Shown here piece by piece: positions 1 through 10,993 of a stretch of DNA of 64,000 nucleotides. Below the pieces are notes generated by a model. The model saw only the letters and a list, made by a program, of their open reading frames with translations, had not been told where the DNA came from and searched no databases. How positions within the stretch are numbered: the stretch's first letter is position 1; every line of letters starts with the position of its first letter. Source of the DNA: Gigaspora margarita (lineage: Eukaryota > Glomeromycota > Glomeromycetes > Diversisporales > Gigasporaceae); the NCBI GenBank assembly GCA_009809945.1, contig WTPW01001079.1:94838-158837 (forward strand). The letters run 5' to 3'. Made by a program: the position numbers and the translations under genes.

Positions 1-470
1 ATGAACATAAGGCATTCATTTATTATCGAAAATCTGCAGAGATGGGAGAAGCTCTTGGAATGCGTAATGTTGGATATTGTTATCAACGTGGAATAGGGAT
101 TAAAAGGATAAATGGAAAGCATTCATATATTATCAAAAATTTGTAGAGATGGAAATATTGATGGAATATTTCAGGTTGGGTATTGCTACCAAAGTGGAAT
201 TGGTGTTGAAAAGATGAACAAAGGGAATTAATTATAAAAAATCTTTAGAGATGTGGCACGCTAGAGAAGCATTCCAAATTGGATATTGCTATGAAAAAGG
301 AATCGGAGTTGAAAAGGATGAGCATAAAGCATACATATATTATCAAATATCAGCAGAGATATGTGACGCTGGTGGCGCATATAAAACTGGATATTTTTAT
401 CAGCATGAAATTGGAATGACTATGGATCTACAAAGGGCCAGATACTGGTATCAAAGGTAAATTTTGAGTT
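1..470 (+). pseudogene. Sel1-repeat protein gene, unit 1 (3' part, decayed)
   Basis: The reading frame carries Sel1-like repeats, about 36-residue helical hairpins that usually act as protein-binding scaffolds. The repeats read YYRKSAEMGEALGM, NVGYCYQRGIG and, in an open stretch at 251-460, GIGVEKDEHKAYIYYQISAE. The gene starts before the window. Compared with the copies at 10994 and 30061, it has lost bases near 107 and 212, so the repeats fall into different frames. It ends YWYQR followed by TAA inside the sequence CAAAG/GTAAATTTTGAG, which also looks like a splice donor and is kept in all three copies. Its neighbour downstream is the unit 1 kinase. The family call is firm; loss of function is very likely. 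Confidence 0.8.
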
Positions 471-909
471 TAAATTTCGCTGGAGTATTGTGGTAAAGAT
501 CATATAATGATCAGATTCATTTTTAGTGCTAGGATAGGATTAAGAAAAAGTAAAAAATTTTTATTTTAGAATACAAAAGTGAATTAAAACAAATTTCGAG
601 TTATAAACTATATTTGTTTTGATTTCACAAGCAAAATGATTGGTTTAAGAATAAAGTTCTTTTACACCTGATCTTGGTATTCGACTTGTAGATCTGGTGT
701 TGACCACACAGGCACTAAACTACAACATAAGACATATATATTTATTTAACAAATATTTTTTTTAACAAATACACATACATTCATACATTTAAATTACCGT
801 TTAGGGAAAAGATTTAGCATTAGGTATTATTTTAATTAATTTATTATAATTCTTTTTGTTATTCTTTTAAAATTGACTAAAGTTTATAAATATTGCTACA
901 AATGAATGG

Positions 910-1975
910 ATGCATAATTTTAAAATTAAAAAATGTTGATCGATAATCGATTACCATGGATTTCTTTCGATTAATTTGAAGACATTAAAGTGATAAGTAA
1001 GGGTGGATTTGCAACTGTATGTTATGCTAGATGGCATGATTAAAGTCAAGATTTAAATAGAGATGTTGCGCTTAAAATGATACACGGATCAGCAAATTAT
1101 AATGAAGAATTTATTTTAGAGGTAAATTTATTAAATATTTTATTAAATATTTTATTTATATTTTAAGTTATTGTTATATTTATATTAATAATAAAATAAT
1201 TTGAATCTAAATTTCTTATTAATACAAGTTAAAAGCATATTGTAATATCAGTCTTAAAGATCCAACTTTTTTGAGATGCTTTGGTGTATCAAAAAATTTT
1301 CATTCCGATTATATTCTTGTCATAGAATACGCTCAATATGGTAGTTTGTACGAAAATTTACAAATTATAGCAAAAATGGATTGGAGAGACAAATTAAATC
1401 TGCTACATTGCGTTGCATCAGATCTTCAAATAAATCATTCTCAGGATCTTATTCATCGGGATTTACATAGTGGAAATATACTATTGAAAAGCCTAAATAG
1501 TGCATACATTGGTCTTTCGATATCAGCTAATATTGCATCAAAATCAAAATCGGATGAAATTTATGGAAACTTACCGTACATTGCTCCTGAAATTTTGAGC
1601 AAGAAACTATATACCAAAGCATCCGATATTTATTCATTTGGCATAATCATGTGGGAAATTTTATACGGCAAACCTCACTATTTTGAGCAATATTCAGAAT
1701 CAGAATTTCTAATGGTACAAATATGTAATGGTTTACGGCCACATATTTATGAAAATATGGCAATATGCTACGCTGATTTAATGAAGAAATGTTGGAATAT
1801 GGATCCAGATAAACGACCAATAGCAAGAGAAATTTATGATATTATCGTAGAATGGCAAAACAGTGAAAATATTTTATTAGAATTATCTGTATCTGATAAA
1901 AAAACTACAAAATATGAAAATGAAGATGCACTAATAAATACTGAAAATAATTTATTTTATTTGCTATCAAAGTAA
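910..1975 (+). pseudogene. protein kinase gene, unit 1 (decayed, tyrosine-kinase-like type)
   Basis: Exon 1 (about 910-1121) holds the glycine-loop region (SKGGFATV) and the VALKM lysine segment but has in-frame stops. A 107 bp GT-AG intron (1122-1228, ending TACAAG) precedes exon 2, which is open to a TAA at 1973-1975. Exon 2 carries HRDLHSGN, the substrate-loop PEIL, SDIYSFGIIMWEILYG and CWNMDPDKRP. The DLG (DFG-type) magnesium-binding motif seen in the unit 2 copy is missing: the text goes NSAYIGLS where unit 2 has NAYIADLGLS. Even without the exon 1 stops this copy would lack the metal-binding aspartate. The in-frame ATG at 910 matches the ATG of unit 3. It is a member of the large HRDLHSGN kinase expansion of Rhizophagus-type fungi and is likely non-functional. 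Confidence 0.85.
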
Positions 1976-3870
1976 TTATAAATTTTGTTTTTAAAAAACA
2001 ATTGACTTATATGATATTGTTCCGTATTATAACATTATTAATAATTGTTTTTATAGGTAGCGAATCAGATGAAATGTTTTTATATTGGACTTGAATGTAA
2101 TAGAATGTTACCATTAACATTATTAGTATTGGTTTTAATTATTTCATTACTCATTTTCGAGAAATATTACATTATTTTTGAGAGTGAACTTCTGTTGCCA
2201 TATTTCTTATAATTAGTGTATTGTCCTTTCCGCCCTTACCTCAGTATTTGCAATCGAGTTATTTTATTTAAATCGGTCTACAACTAGAAAGGATGGAAGA
2301 AATAAATTGATCTTACTATAAATATCTTCCCCAATAAAAATCACTCTTTTAAATATTTAATACTCTAATGATTACATTCTAAAACTAAATTCAACATGAA
2401 AGTCATAAGTCTCTCCCTAGACCATAACAATGTACGTATAAAAATACGTCGTGTACCAGTCATACGATCGGTTCCTACCATTTTTCCGACAAGTTAGCCG
2501 CATCAGGAGTGGCTGTTAAGAAAATGATGGTGACCCGTCATACAATACCTAGTACGTACCTTGTAGCTGGTAAGAAAATTCATTGCCGAGATGGCTCGGG
2601 TAAATTATGCCAAATTTACTAAAATATTGTATATAACGTAAAAGATATGTGTAATAACTGTGATATATGTAGCATAAGTGATATATTTGGCTTAAGTGAC
2701 ATGTGGCTGATATGTTTTATACGTTTAATTTAGTATATATTAGACATAATGAATACATTCAGAATGCAACATTAATATGCAAAAGTTTAAAAACACCAAC
2801 TTGCGTTTCTAATAAAGTACACAATTCAATAGAGTTAAAATATCAAAAAATGTCCCGCTTTTATAATTCCCCGATAAATGAAATTTGGTTAAGTTATCTA
2901 ACCCTGAGATCCTGAATTAAGGCATCGCGCACTTCCACTTTAACAATCATTTCATTTACATTACATTTTGACATTCCGCAAACTTTACTGCAGCAAACGT
3001 AACGTAATCTAAGAGCTCTAACCTATTCTCCCTAATTATTCAGACCGAATATTCCACGCCTAGGTTGTAGTCTTCCGTTATTAGGTCAAGATTAGAGTAG
3101 AATTTAGATGTATTAGTAGGTTTAGTCATAGGAGGGCATTCGTCTGATTAGCTGATGTACCCATGTAACTTATTTATATGTTTTAAAGTACTTTTAGAGA
3201 ATGTAATTTTCACTAAGTAAAAATCACCGCAAACTCCATTTTTCGCTTCGAAAGAACGCCAATATTTTCTAAGCCAAATAATCAAAAATAAACAGTGACC
3301 CCAAGAACTTCACTTAGAAGACAAAATATGCCTACCGTTTAATGGACCATACAAAATTATACCGTAGAGTGAAGTTACTGGAAACCTTTTCGTCTATAAA
3401 TATTTTATTACGTTAGATTTAAATAAACTTTGATTTCAAACTGTTTAACTTGAATGTACAATCTCTTAATAGTAGATGTTCCAGGCTTGATATTTAAATT
3501 TATTCGGTTCTTGCAGTTTATTTGGTTTAACGACCGTAAATTAGCAGTTAAATTCTTGATTCATATCTTGTACGTAAATATTTAATGAGCTTGGGTTTAT
3601 TAGTAATAAATATCATATTTACCCACTTTATGCGTATCTATCTAATCTCTAAATATAAATAACAAATTTTTAAGTAAGCTTCTTTATGAAGTATTTTTTT
3701 TTAGTACTATGATATTAATTAAATTATATATTTTGATTGGTTAATTATCATGGGAAATCAATGGGAATCATGGTTAAAATTAATCAATCATATGAATGTC
3801 ATTAGTGTGACCAGTGTGTGACCCTTATCCAGGATTGCGTACAGTTACACGTTCCCATTCGGTAGCTGAA
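1976..3870. other. non-coding flank shared by the three units (unit 1 copy)
   Basis: About 1.9 kb between the kinase stop and the BTB-TLDc promoter, matched closely by 14416-16165 in unit 2 and 34143-35900 in unit 3. Landmarks shared by all include ATTAAGGCATCGCGCACTT, TTTACTGCAGC and TCTTCCGTTATTAGG. A stretch around 2460-2640 can be read as SYHFSDKLAA..AVKKMM, matching a 77-codon frame in unit 3. No other coding signal is seen. Confidence 0.7.
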
Positions 3871-3881
3871 TCATATATAAG
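3871..3881 (+). promoter_or_regulatory. putative TATA box of the BTB-TLDc gene, unit 1
   Basis: TCATATATAAG lies about 70 bp upstream of the ATG at 3948 and is repeated at the same place in unit 2 (about 23775). In unit 3 the site has changed to ATCATAATTTATG, in line with that copy being dead. The role is inferred from position and sequence only. Confidence 0.5.
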
Positions 3882-3947
3882 AGTCACTGTACTTTTTAAG
3901 TATATATTACTTTTTAAACCATTATCATTATCGTTATTTTCTATAAA

Positions 3948-5495
3948 ATGACTCTAAAACATTTTGAAAATCTTTCAAATAACTACCTTGAGCTTCTTAA
4001 TGATAAAGAAGACTTCAACGTAATTATCAATGTTGGTGAATCAACAAACACTAAAAGTTTCCAAGCACATTCAGCAATATTAAAATATAGGTCCTTGTAC
4101 TTTCGTGATAAATTGGCAAACGCTATTAAAGATGATAATTATGTCAAGATAATTAATTTGAAAAATATTTCTATTGAACATTTTGAAATTATTATCAAGT
4201 AAGTATTTAATGGTTTACTTTATAAATTTGTAGTATTTTTGACTTGAAGAATCACCTTTAAATTATTGGTAATTTAATAAAGATACATCTACGGAGGAAT
4301 ATGTTTACTAGAAAATCTTGAAACATTAGTTATTTTTGAGCTTATTCATGTTGCTTATGAGTTTCTCCTTGGTGAATTGGCCAAGAATCTTGAAACTTAT
4401 TTAATTGAAACAAAGTCATCTTGGCTTCGTTTACATTTTTCCCGCGTTTATAATATTAGTTTCCAAAATGACAAATTTTATGAATTACAAAAATGGTGCA
4501 ACAATAATATAGTAAAGCACCCTGACAAATTTTTTGATTCAGAAAATTTTACCACACTTAAAGAAAATGCATTGGTATCTCTTATTAGACGTGATGACTT
4601 ACAAATGAAAGAAGTAAAAATTTGGAATTATGTTATCGAATGGGGAATTTTTCAAAATTCAGATCTACCTTCAGATCTTAAAAATTGGACTAGTGAGAAT
4701 TTTCTCGCTTTAAAAAATACTTTAAAAAATTGTTTACCTCATATTCGTTATTTTCAAATGTCTGTTGATGATATTATTGATAACGTACAACCATACCAAC
4801 AAATCTTAGAAAAAGATCTTTGGAATGACATATCAATAAAGTTTATGTCACAAAATCGACAAATATCATCGATAATTCTTCCACCTCGTATAATTTTAAC
4901 ACCGACATTGCCGACTAGGATAACTGAACAATTTTCATTGATTATGAGTGAAACACATGCTGCTGAAATTGCTTCATGGGTTGATAGAAAAGAAAATGCA
5001 TATTCTGTAACAAATAATCCATATGAATTTAAATTACTTCTTCGTGGAACCAGAGATGGGTTTAAGTATACTTCATTTTGGGAATTATGTGATAAGCAAA
5101 CACATCTTGTTGTTGTTATGAAAGTTAAAGGTACTGACGAAATTCTTGGTGGTTATAATCCTATTGGATGGGATAAACAATATAATATTAAATATAGGAG
5201 TTGTAGAGATAGTTTTATTTTTTCATTAAAAAATAGAACTATTCAATATTCGATTCTAAGTCGTGTAAAAGATCCCGAAAAAGCAATTCATAATAATATT
5301 TATAGTGGTCCGTATTTTGGTTATGGATATGATCTTGCCATGTCACGGAATTTTAACCAGGATAGAAACTGTTGGAATAGTCAAGTTTCTTATGAAAAAC
5401 GAATTAGAAATGCATCTACGTATAGTAATGGTCTTACATCATATTTTTCAGTTGATGAGTATGAAATATTTCAGATAAGTAAAAAAAGTCTTTGA
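3948..5495 (+). CDS. BTB-BACK-TLDc domain protein, unit 1 (intact)
   Basis: Exon 1 is 3948-4198, an 84 bp intron (GTAAGT...AAAG) is 4199-4282, and exon 2 is 4283-5495, joining in phase to give 487 residues. Residues about 20-110 form a BTB/POZ domain (EDFNVIINVGES, FQAHSAILKYRS, KYIYGGI at the splice junction). Residues about 125-230 look like a BACK region (LHFSRVYNISFQND, ALVSLIRRDDLQM). The C-terminal 170 residues are a TLDc domain (AAEIASWVDRK, RGTRDGF, SFWELCDKQTHLVVVMKVKG, ILGGYNPIGW, SFIFSL, GPYFGYGYDLAM). BTB proteins of this shape can act as adaptors for Cullin-3 ubiquitin ligases, and TLDc domains are linked to oxidative-stress responses. Those roles are family knowledge and are untested here. 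This is the only undamaged copy of the three, and its TATA-like site and start are well preserved. Confidence 0.9.
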
Positions 5496-5499
5496 AAGA

Positions 5500-5585
5500 G
5501 TTTATTTTTTACGGTGTGATTTGTAATTAAAAAAAAGATTTTGATTTCTTACGATGTGATTCGTAATTAAAAAAGGTATAAAATG
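5500..5585 (+). repeat. variable-number tandem repeat after BTB-TLDc, unit 1
   Basis: About two copies of a roughly 37 bp unit (TTTCTTACGATGTGATTCG followed by TAATTAAAAA) directly after the stop codon. Unit 2 has four copies and unit 3 about five degenerate ones at the same place. Confidence 0.7.
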
Positions 5586-5865
5586 TTCTATAAATTTTAT
5601 AAAATATTGAAAGTGATAAGCTTTTATATATATAACGAAAGTTTTAAAATTAAAGAATTTGATACAATTTAAATAAATTAAAATAAATTAGATAACATAT
5701 ATTCATATATATTTTTTATTTCCGGGTCAGAGCGGAGGAACTTAAGTCCAGATAATAGAGAGGAAGTATGGACTTCATATGGGTTCCAGGGAGGTGTAAA
5801 GTAAAATAAAAGTCTCAAATTTTCAAATATTAAATAATTTTATGTAATAAAATAGATAAATGAGT

Positions 5866-6706
5866 TCAGTGTGTGTTATGTTTTATGCCAATTATTAGTA
5901 TAAATGCAAAAAGGAATGTTTAATATTAAAAGCGACCAATCAAAAAATACCTTAAATAAAAAGTTTTAACTCATTAATAAATTAATATAAATAAGCTTTG
6001 GAGTTTTTTTTTTTTTACTAATATTTACGCGACTTCCCTATTCATTAAATTTCATTAACATGAATTGTATACAAATTAAAAAAATGATCATAAGACAAAA
6101 AAAAAAAAAGATATGCAAAAACCAATGAGGAGCGAGAATTACGTTTTGAACATAGACTCAATCAATAGAAAAAAAGAGTGTATGGAAACAGAATAAGAGA
6201 GAAATACATATTGAATGCGAATGCAACCGAAGGCAAGATAAATTGATTATGGAACGAAAAAAATAGTTACAGAAACTACAGGAGAGAAATGCGTTAGTCT
6301 TATTTATTTCATCATAGCTCTTTAAAATTTAGATGTAGAGAACTAATTACTTAAATTTTTGTGATTAAATATGTAAGAAAATAGTGCTTTACATAACTAT
6401 TCATAATAGAATCACATCATATTCATATTGACAAATTGCCTCTAATAACACATTTTACAGATTTAAAGGCTTTTATTTTTACAAAACATATATAATAGTT
6501 AAACATTTGTACGCTAAAAAATTTTTATTAACATATTGTAAATTGATAGACTTATTAAGCAATTTGAAATTTATAAAGCGGCGCTCTGGAACCTATCAGA
6601 TCCTGTTTTCCCAGTTTATTACATTGTAAACTATCTACATTTATTCTTCTTTCGTAAATATAACTGATAATAATCTAGAGATCTCCTGCAATATTTATGA
6701 AAATAG
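5866..6706. other. segment present only in unit 1
   Basis: The text GATAAATGAGTTCAG is followed in units 2 and 3 almost at once by a match to unit 1 position about 6710. Unit 1 has about 840 bp in between. This agrees with the distance from the BTB-TLDc start to the next Sel1 start: 7046 bp in unit 1 against 6212 bp in unit 2. No ORF, terminal repeat or target duplication could be recognised, so it may be an insertion in unit 1 or a loss in the other two. Confidence 0.55.
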
Positions 6707-7134
6707 GGATATTATGAGTCGTTCGTTGATTCATATCAATTGACATGATTTGTTTGTAAATTTCCACCAATCAACGAATTATGTATTTTATGTATAGTGC
6801 AAAAATTTTACTCTTTTAAGTATCTTTTTCTCATTTAATAAACCTAGCAATTATAGCACTTTATTTATTGACTCGTGAATCCTTTGAAAAATATTAGAAA
6901 CATATAACTGATTTATAAAAGAAACTTCAACCAACCGTTATTCTAAAGGTAAAAAAAAAAAAACAGGGTTTATTAAGTTTATAGAGAAATCTAAACAGAA
7001 ACGTGAAATTCAACTTTGTGGATTCAAAAAATATACGCATTGTAATCAATAGCTCCAGATATTATTAAATATAACAGTCGAATTAGATAAATATATGAAA
7101 TAACGATAATTACATATCACTTGCATCCTAAAAA

Positions 7135-7158
7135 GAAAAGAAAAGAAAAGAAAAGAAA
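7135..7158. repeat. (AAAAG)n microsatellite
   Basis: About five perfect pentamers AAAAG in the unit 1 spacer. The matching place in unit 2 (about 26176) is an irregular A-rich stretch. Confidence 0.8.
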
Positions 7159-7808
7159 CTAATAATACATTAGCACCTACGAACAATTTACCATTAAAAA
7201 ATCGCATAATTATTGCAAAGAGGTAAAAGCCAAATAACTTTTATCTTCCTGCATTTTAAACAAATAGATAATACATTTTTAAGATCCTATTATTGAAACT
7301 TTATACTACTTTAATATTTTGAGTTTTTATGTATTTTTTTAAATATTAAAGGTGAAACCATTTTTATGTAGTTTTGAACTATCAAGTTTTTTTAAGATAT
7401 ATATAAACGTTATTATATGTAACAATACAACTAAAATTACAGTGTTTATTATAAATAATATTTACTTCATCTTTTGTTTTTTTTTTTTTTATTAAATATA
7501 AAAACAAACAACAAAAATTTTATGATATACAGAACAATTCCATTGCGAAAAACTTAAGAGATGATTCTTCTAATAAATCATGGAAAAAATAGATACGTAT
7601 TTAGAGCCTTTATCTTGAAAATGCCCTTATAAGACATAGTAATTACTATGTCCCGTAAGGTCATTTTCAAAGCAAAACTCAATTTCATGTCTCAAACAAT
7701 TATTTTTATCAGTGATATAAATATTCCTTTCTTCGATAATGATGGGTTACTCACGAAAGCTTATGACAATGTGCGAATTCGATGTTCTCAACAACACTTT
7801 AAAGCTTA

Positions 7809-8022
7809 GGCCACGTAAAGTTGATTTTTCGTTTTGTATAACCTACCAATCCATTTTTTCAATTTGTTAAAAAAGTTTTTTTAAAAAAAACCCCAGCTGT
7901 TTCCGATGTCATCCGATATATCCTAGATTATCCAATATGGTTAATAGGATAAAAAAATCCGCCTGCTGACCCAATTTTTCAGATTTCCTGTTATGCAAAA
8001 CGAAATTTAACTTTGCGTGACC
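7809..8022. mobile_element. Harbinger-type MITE, old copy, unit 1
   Basis: Starts GGCCACGTAAAGTTGA after TTA and ends ACTTTGCGTGACC before TAA. The ends are inverted versions of each other and match the younger copy at 14021-14412. It is present at the same site in unit 2 (26881-27068), so it was inserted before the duplication. Non-coding. Confidence 0.65.
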
Positions 8023-9299
8023 TAATCAAACCCTGAACTAGATGTGAACATGAATTTATTAATAATTAAATTTAAAAAAAAATCCGACCGACAGACCAGG
8101 ATTTTGGATCACCAACGAAAAATTAACTTTGTTGGTTTTATATATTCAAAAAAATTGGTTTTATGCATTTTTGTCCAATCATAGTTCATTACTCAAAGTA
8201 GCCAATCATATTTGATTATATAATCCAAAAATTTGGCGTTTTAAAAAAAAAATTGGATATTTTTTGCTGGTTTGTACGGTACAAACAACAATAATAATAA
8301 CAATAATATTCTATTTATTCTATAATATTATGTTTCATTTTTGATAGCAATCTGCAAATTCGATTAAAAAGGATTTACTAACCCACCACTTTCTATAGGA
8401 CAGATGAAAATTTCGTCTCTTATGGGACGAAATATTTGCGAGATTAAAATGTAGTCATTCTTATGCCAAATGCAATACTTATAAAATAGATTGAGTATTG
8501 ATTTTTTTATTTTTTTAAGCATTCACTTAAGATCTGTTAACTAGTGGTATTTTCTCCACAGCATGTGTTTAAATAATATTTATAGACGAATAATAAATTA
8601 TTATTAAAAACAAAAAAAAGTCGCTAAATTTTTCAACTTGTTTTTATACCGAACCAACGTCCTGTAAGATAAAAATAAAGTTACATTTCCAACGAATTAA
8701 TATAGCACTATACAAAAAGGTATGACTAGAAATGTTCATCTCGCAAGATAAACTTAGCATACATTTCACATGTCACGGCGAAATCATATCGCGCGACTTC
8801 TCGCGAGCCATGTGACCAAAGTTCACTCTAGAAAAAACGTATACATTTGGTGATCATTGATCATTAATATTTTCTGATCAAATAATATATCTCGCGCGAA
8901 ATACATCATATCGCACAAGTCACGCGAAATCTCGTGTATGACCTGACTTTTGTGATAATGATCGAAGGAAATTTCGGAGATTCTAGATTGTCTATTGATC
9001 AGTTGCATTTTCCAACGTATCTCTATATTCATTGAAATCTGTAATCTAATTTCCCTTGTATTTACATAACATGTCTGCGGAGATCACTTTTTCTGTAATA
9101 ATGATCAATTTACACTAGAGAAACTGGTTGCGGAAATAACTCTACAATCATTTTTAATTCAACAACATTGTTGTGAATTGAACATTTACTTTTTGGTGCA
9201 AGAATTTACAGGAAGCCAAAAATATGGTTTTACTAATTTTCCCTAAAGTTCCCATTGGATGATCAATCTCATTATATGAAATAAATCACTACGTATTTA
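8023..9299. other. spacer with a conserved CGCG-rich patch, unit 1
   Basis: AT-rich spacer, closely matched by 27069-28320 in unit 2. At about 8770-8960 there is a patch rich in CGCG motifs (TATCGCGCGACTTCTCGCGA, ATCTCGCGCGAAATAC), unusual for this AT-rich, CpG-poor setting. A 69-codon antisense frame at 8823-9032 and a related one at 27867-28154 disagree by a frame shift, so I do not call a gene. A downstream portion of a GGCCACG-family repeat ends near 8140. Confidence 0.5.
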
Positions 9300-9439
9300 A
9301 ATTATTTTTTAATTTTTTTTCGTATATAACCTTTTCTATTTGGTTTTTTTTTCGTACCTAATTTTTTTTTCGTATTTAACTTTTAATTTTTTTCGCATTT
9401 AATAATTAATTTTTTAGTTCGTATGTAATTTCTATCATT

Positions 9440-9990
9440 CACTCTCGTTATAGTGAGTTCTCATTATAGTGAAGATTTGATATAGTGAAGAATTTTTAAA
9501 TTCTGGAATTAATAAACTTCAATTCGATATAGTGAAGTATTTCTCTTAATATATGGCCACGCAAAGTTGATTTTTCGTTTTGCATTACCCGCCGACCCAT
9601 TTTTTCAATTTGTTTGAAAATTAATTAATTATTTATGTATTTAGATCCCAATTGTGCCAATTGTTCGATTTTTGACGTTTGTTTTTTTCCGCTGTTCTCA
9701 TTCGGTGTTACCCGAAGGAGACCTTAATTTCTCGTAATTGTCCGATAGGATTGACGGAGAAAATATGATTGCCGACCAAATTTTTAGATTCTTTGTTGTG
9801 TAAAATGAAAATCAACCTTGCATAACCTTAGATGTAAATATTATTCTATTAATTTACAGCAAATTAAAAAACAAAAAAAACCGAAGACCGACCCAAGTTT
9901 TCAGATTCCATGTAATTCAAAACCTATAGTGACGATTTTTTTTTTTTTTTTTTTTTTTTTTAGCCGGGGATTTCACTATAATAAGAGTAA
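9440..9990. mobile_element. pogo/Tigger-like MITE with nested Harbinger MITE, unit 1
   Basis: Left end CACTCTCGTTATAGTGA and right end TCACTATAATAAGAGTA are inverted copies. TATAGTGAAG motifs repeat just inside. A GGCCACGCAAAG-ended element (9555-9827, followed by TTA) lies within it. The same nested arrangement is in unit 2 (28530-29069), so both insertions predate the duplication. The superfamily name is inferred from the end sequence only. Confidence 0.5.
9555..9827. mobile_element. Harbinger-type MITE nested in pogo-like MITE, unit 1
   Basis: Begins GGCCACGCAAAGTTGATTTT and ends CCTTGCATAACC followed by TTA. It is a diverged member of the family at 14021-14412; the counterpart in unit 2 is 28656-28918. 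Confidence 0.55.
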
Positions 9991-10260
9991 ATTGTAGTTA
10001 ATTTTTTTTCATATTTAATTTTTTTTCACAATTTTTTTTCATATTTAATTAATTTTTTCGTATTTAAATTTTTTTTTTTCATATTTAATTAATTTTTTTT
10101 CGTATATAAACTAATCTTTTTTCATATTTAATTAAATTTTTCTTATTTAAATTATTTTTTTTCGCCTTTAAATTAATTTTTTTTCGTACTTAAATTAATT
10201 TCTTTCTTTATTAAATTAAATTTTATTATTTAAATATTTTATTTTTTTCATATTTAAATT

Positions 10261-10990
10261 ATCTTGATGTTTACGTTCAAAGCAAAGTGAAAGTTGCATT
10301 TTTTAATATTGACAATTTTTTATATCTGACATTTAACATATAATTCTGTAAGAATTATATGATTATTTCGTTATGGTTGTAGCAAACTTTTGCAGAATCG
10401 ATTGTATTTTGAAATTTTGAAAGCTCGTAAGAAAACTTGGAATTCTCAAGAAAATAATAAAAATTTCAAACAAAAATTGTTGAAATTTTTAAGTTTGCAT
10501 GAGTCTTAATTCTCAAGAAAATAAAAAATTGTTGAACAGCAAATGTTTGAATCAATTTTTTAGCGTTTGTAAGTTTGCATAAATCTCTGAATTCTCAAAA
10601 AAAAAAATAAATAAATGGATAAAAAAATACTTGAATAACTTAAATATTTGAAAAGCATTTTAATATTTCTTGATCTCGTAGCGATGATAAAGGTAGATGA
10701 TTTACTTTATCCAATTGGAAATGGTATATCATGCGTCCAATCAGAACTTGAGGAAATTAGAATTGTGTAAATACTGAATTTTCTTTTGTACGACTGCGTC
10801 TGGCTAAACTTAAGCCCCTGAAATTAGATCTTCATGCATTAAGTCGTAATTTAGTCAGGGCGCTACTTTAGATGAATCGCTACTTTAGATGCAACATTAC
10901 CACTCGATAGTAATGCAAACACCTATAAAATAGAATCACAAATGCACTTAATTATTTAGACAGTTACAGTAAATTTTGGTTTTAAATAGT
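10261..10990. other. upstream region of the unit 2 Sel1 gene
   Basis: AT-rich non-coding DNA matched by 29480-30055 upstream of the unit 3 Sel1 gene. A stretch of about 137 bp (roughly 10822-10958) between GAAATTA and TTAGACAGTTACAGT is absent from unit 3. No clear TATA box is seen. Confidence 0.55.
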
Positions 10991-10993
10991 AAA

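Larger units (their letters stand above)
9300..10260. repeat. AT-rich degenerate tandem repeats with nested MITEs, unit 1
   Basis: Many imperfect copies of a 20-30 bp motif of the form TTTTTTTCGTATTTAAATTA or TTTTTTCATATTTAATTAA. The same array occurs at 28320-29470 in unit 2 with a different copy number and order. It encloses the MITE at 9440-9990. Confidence 0.7.
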
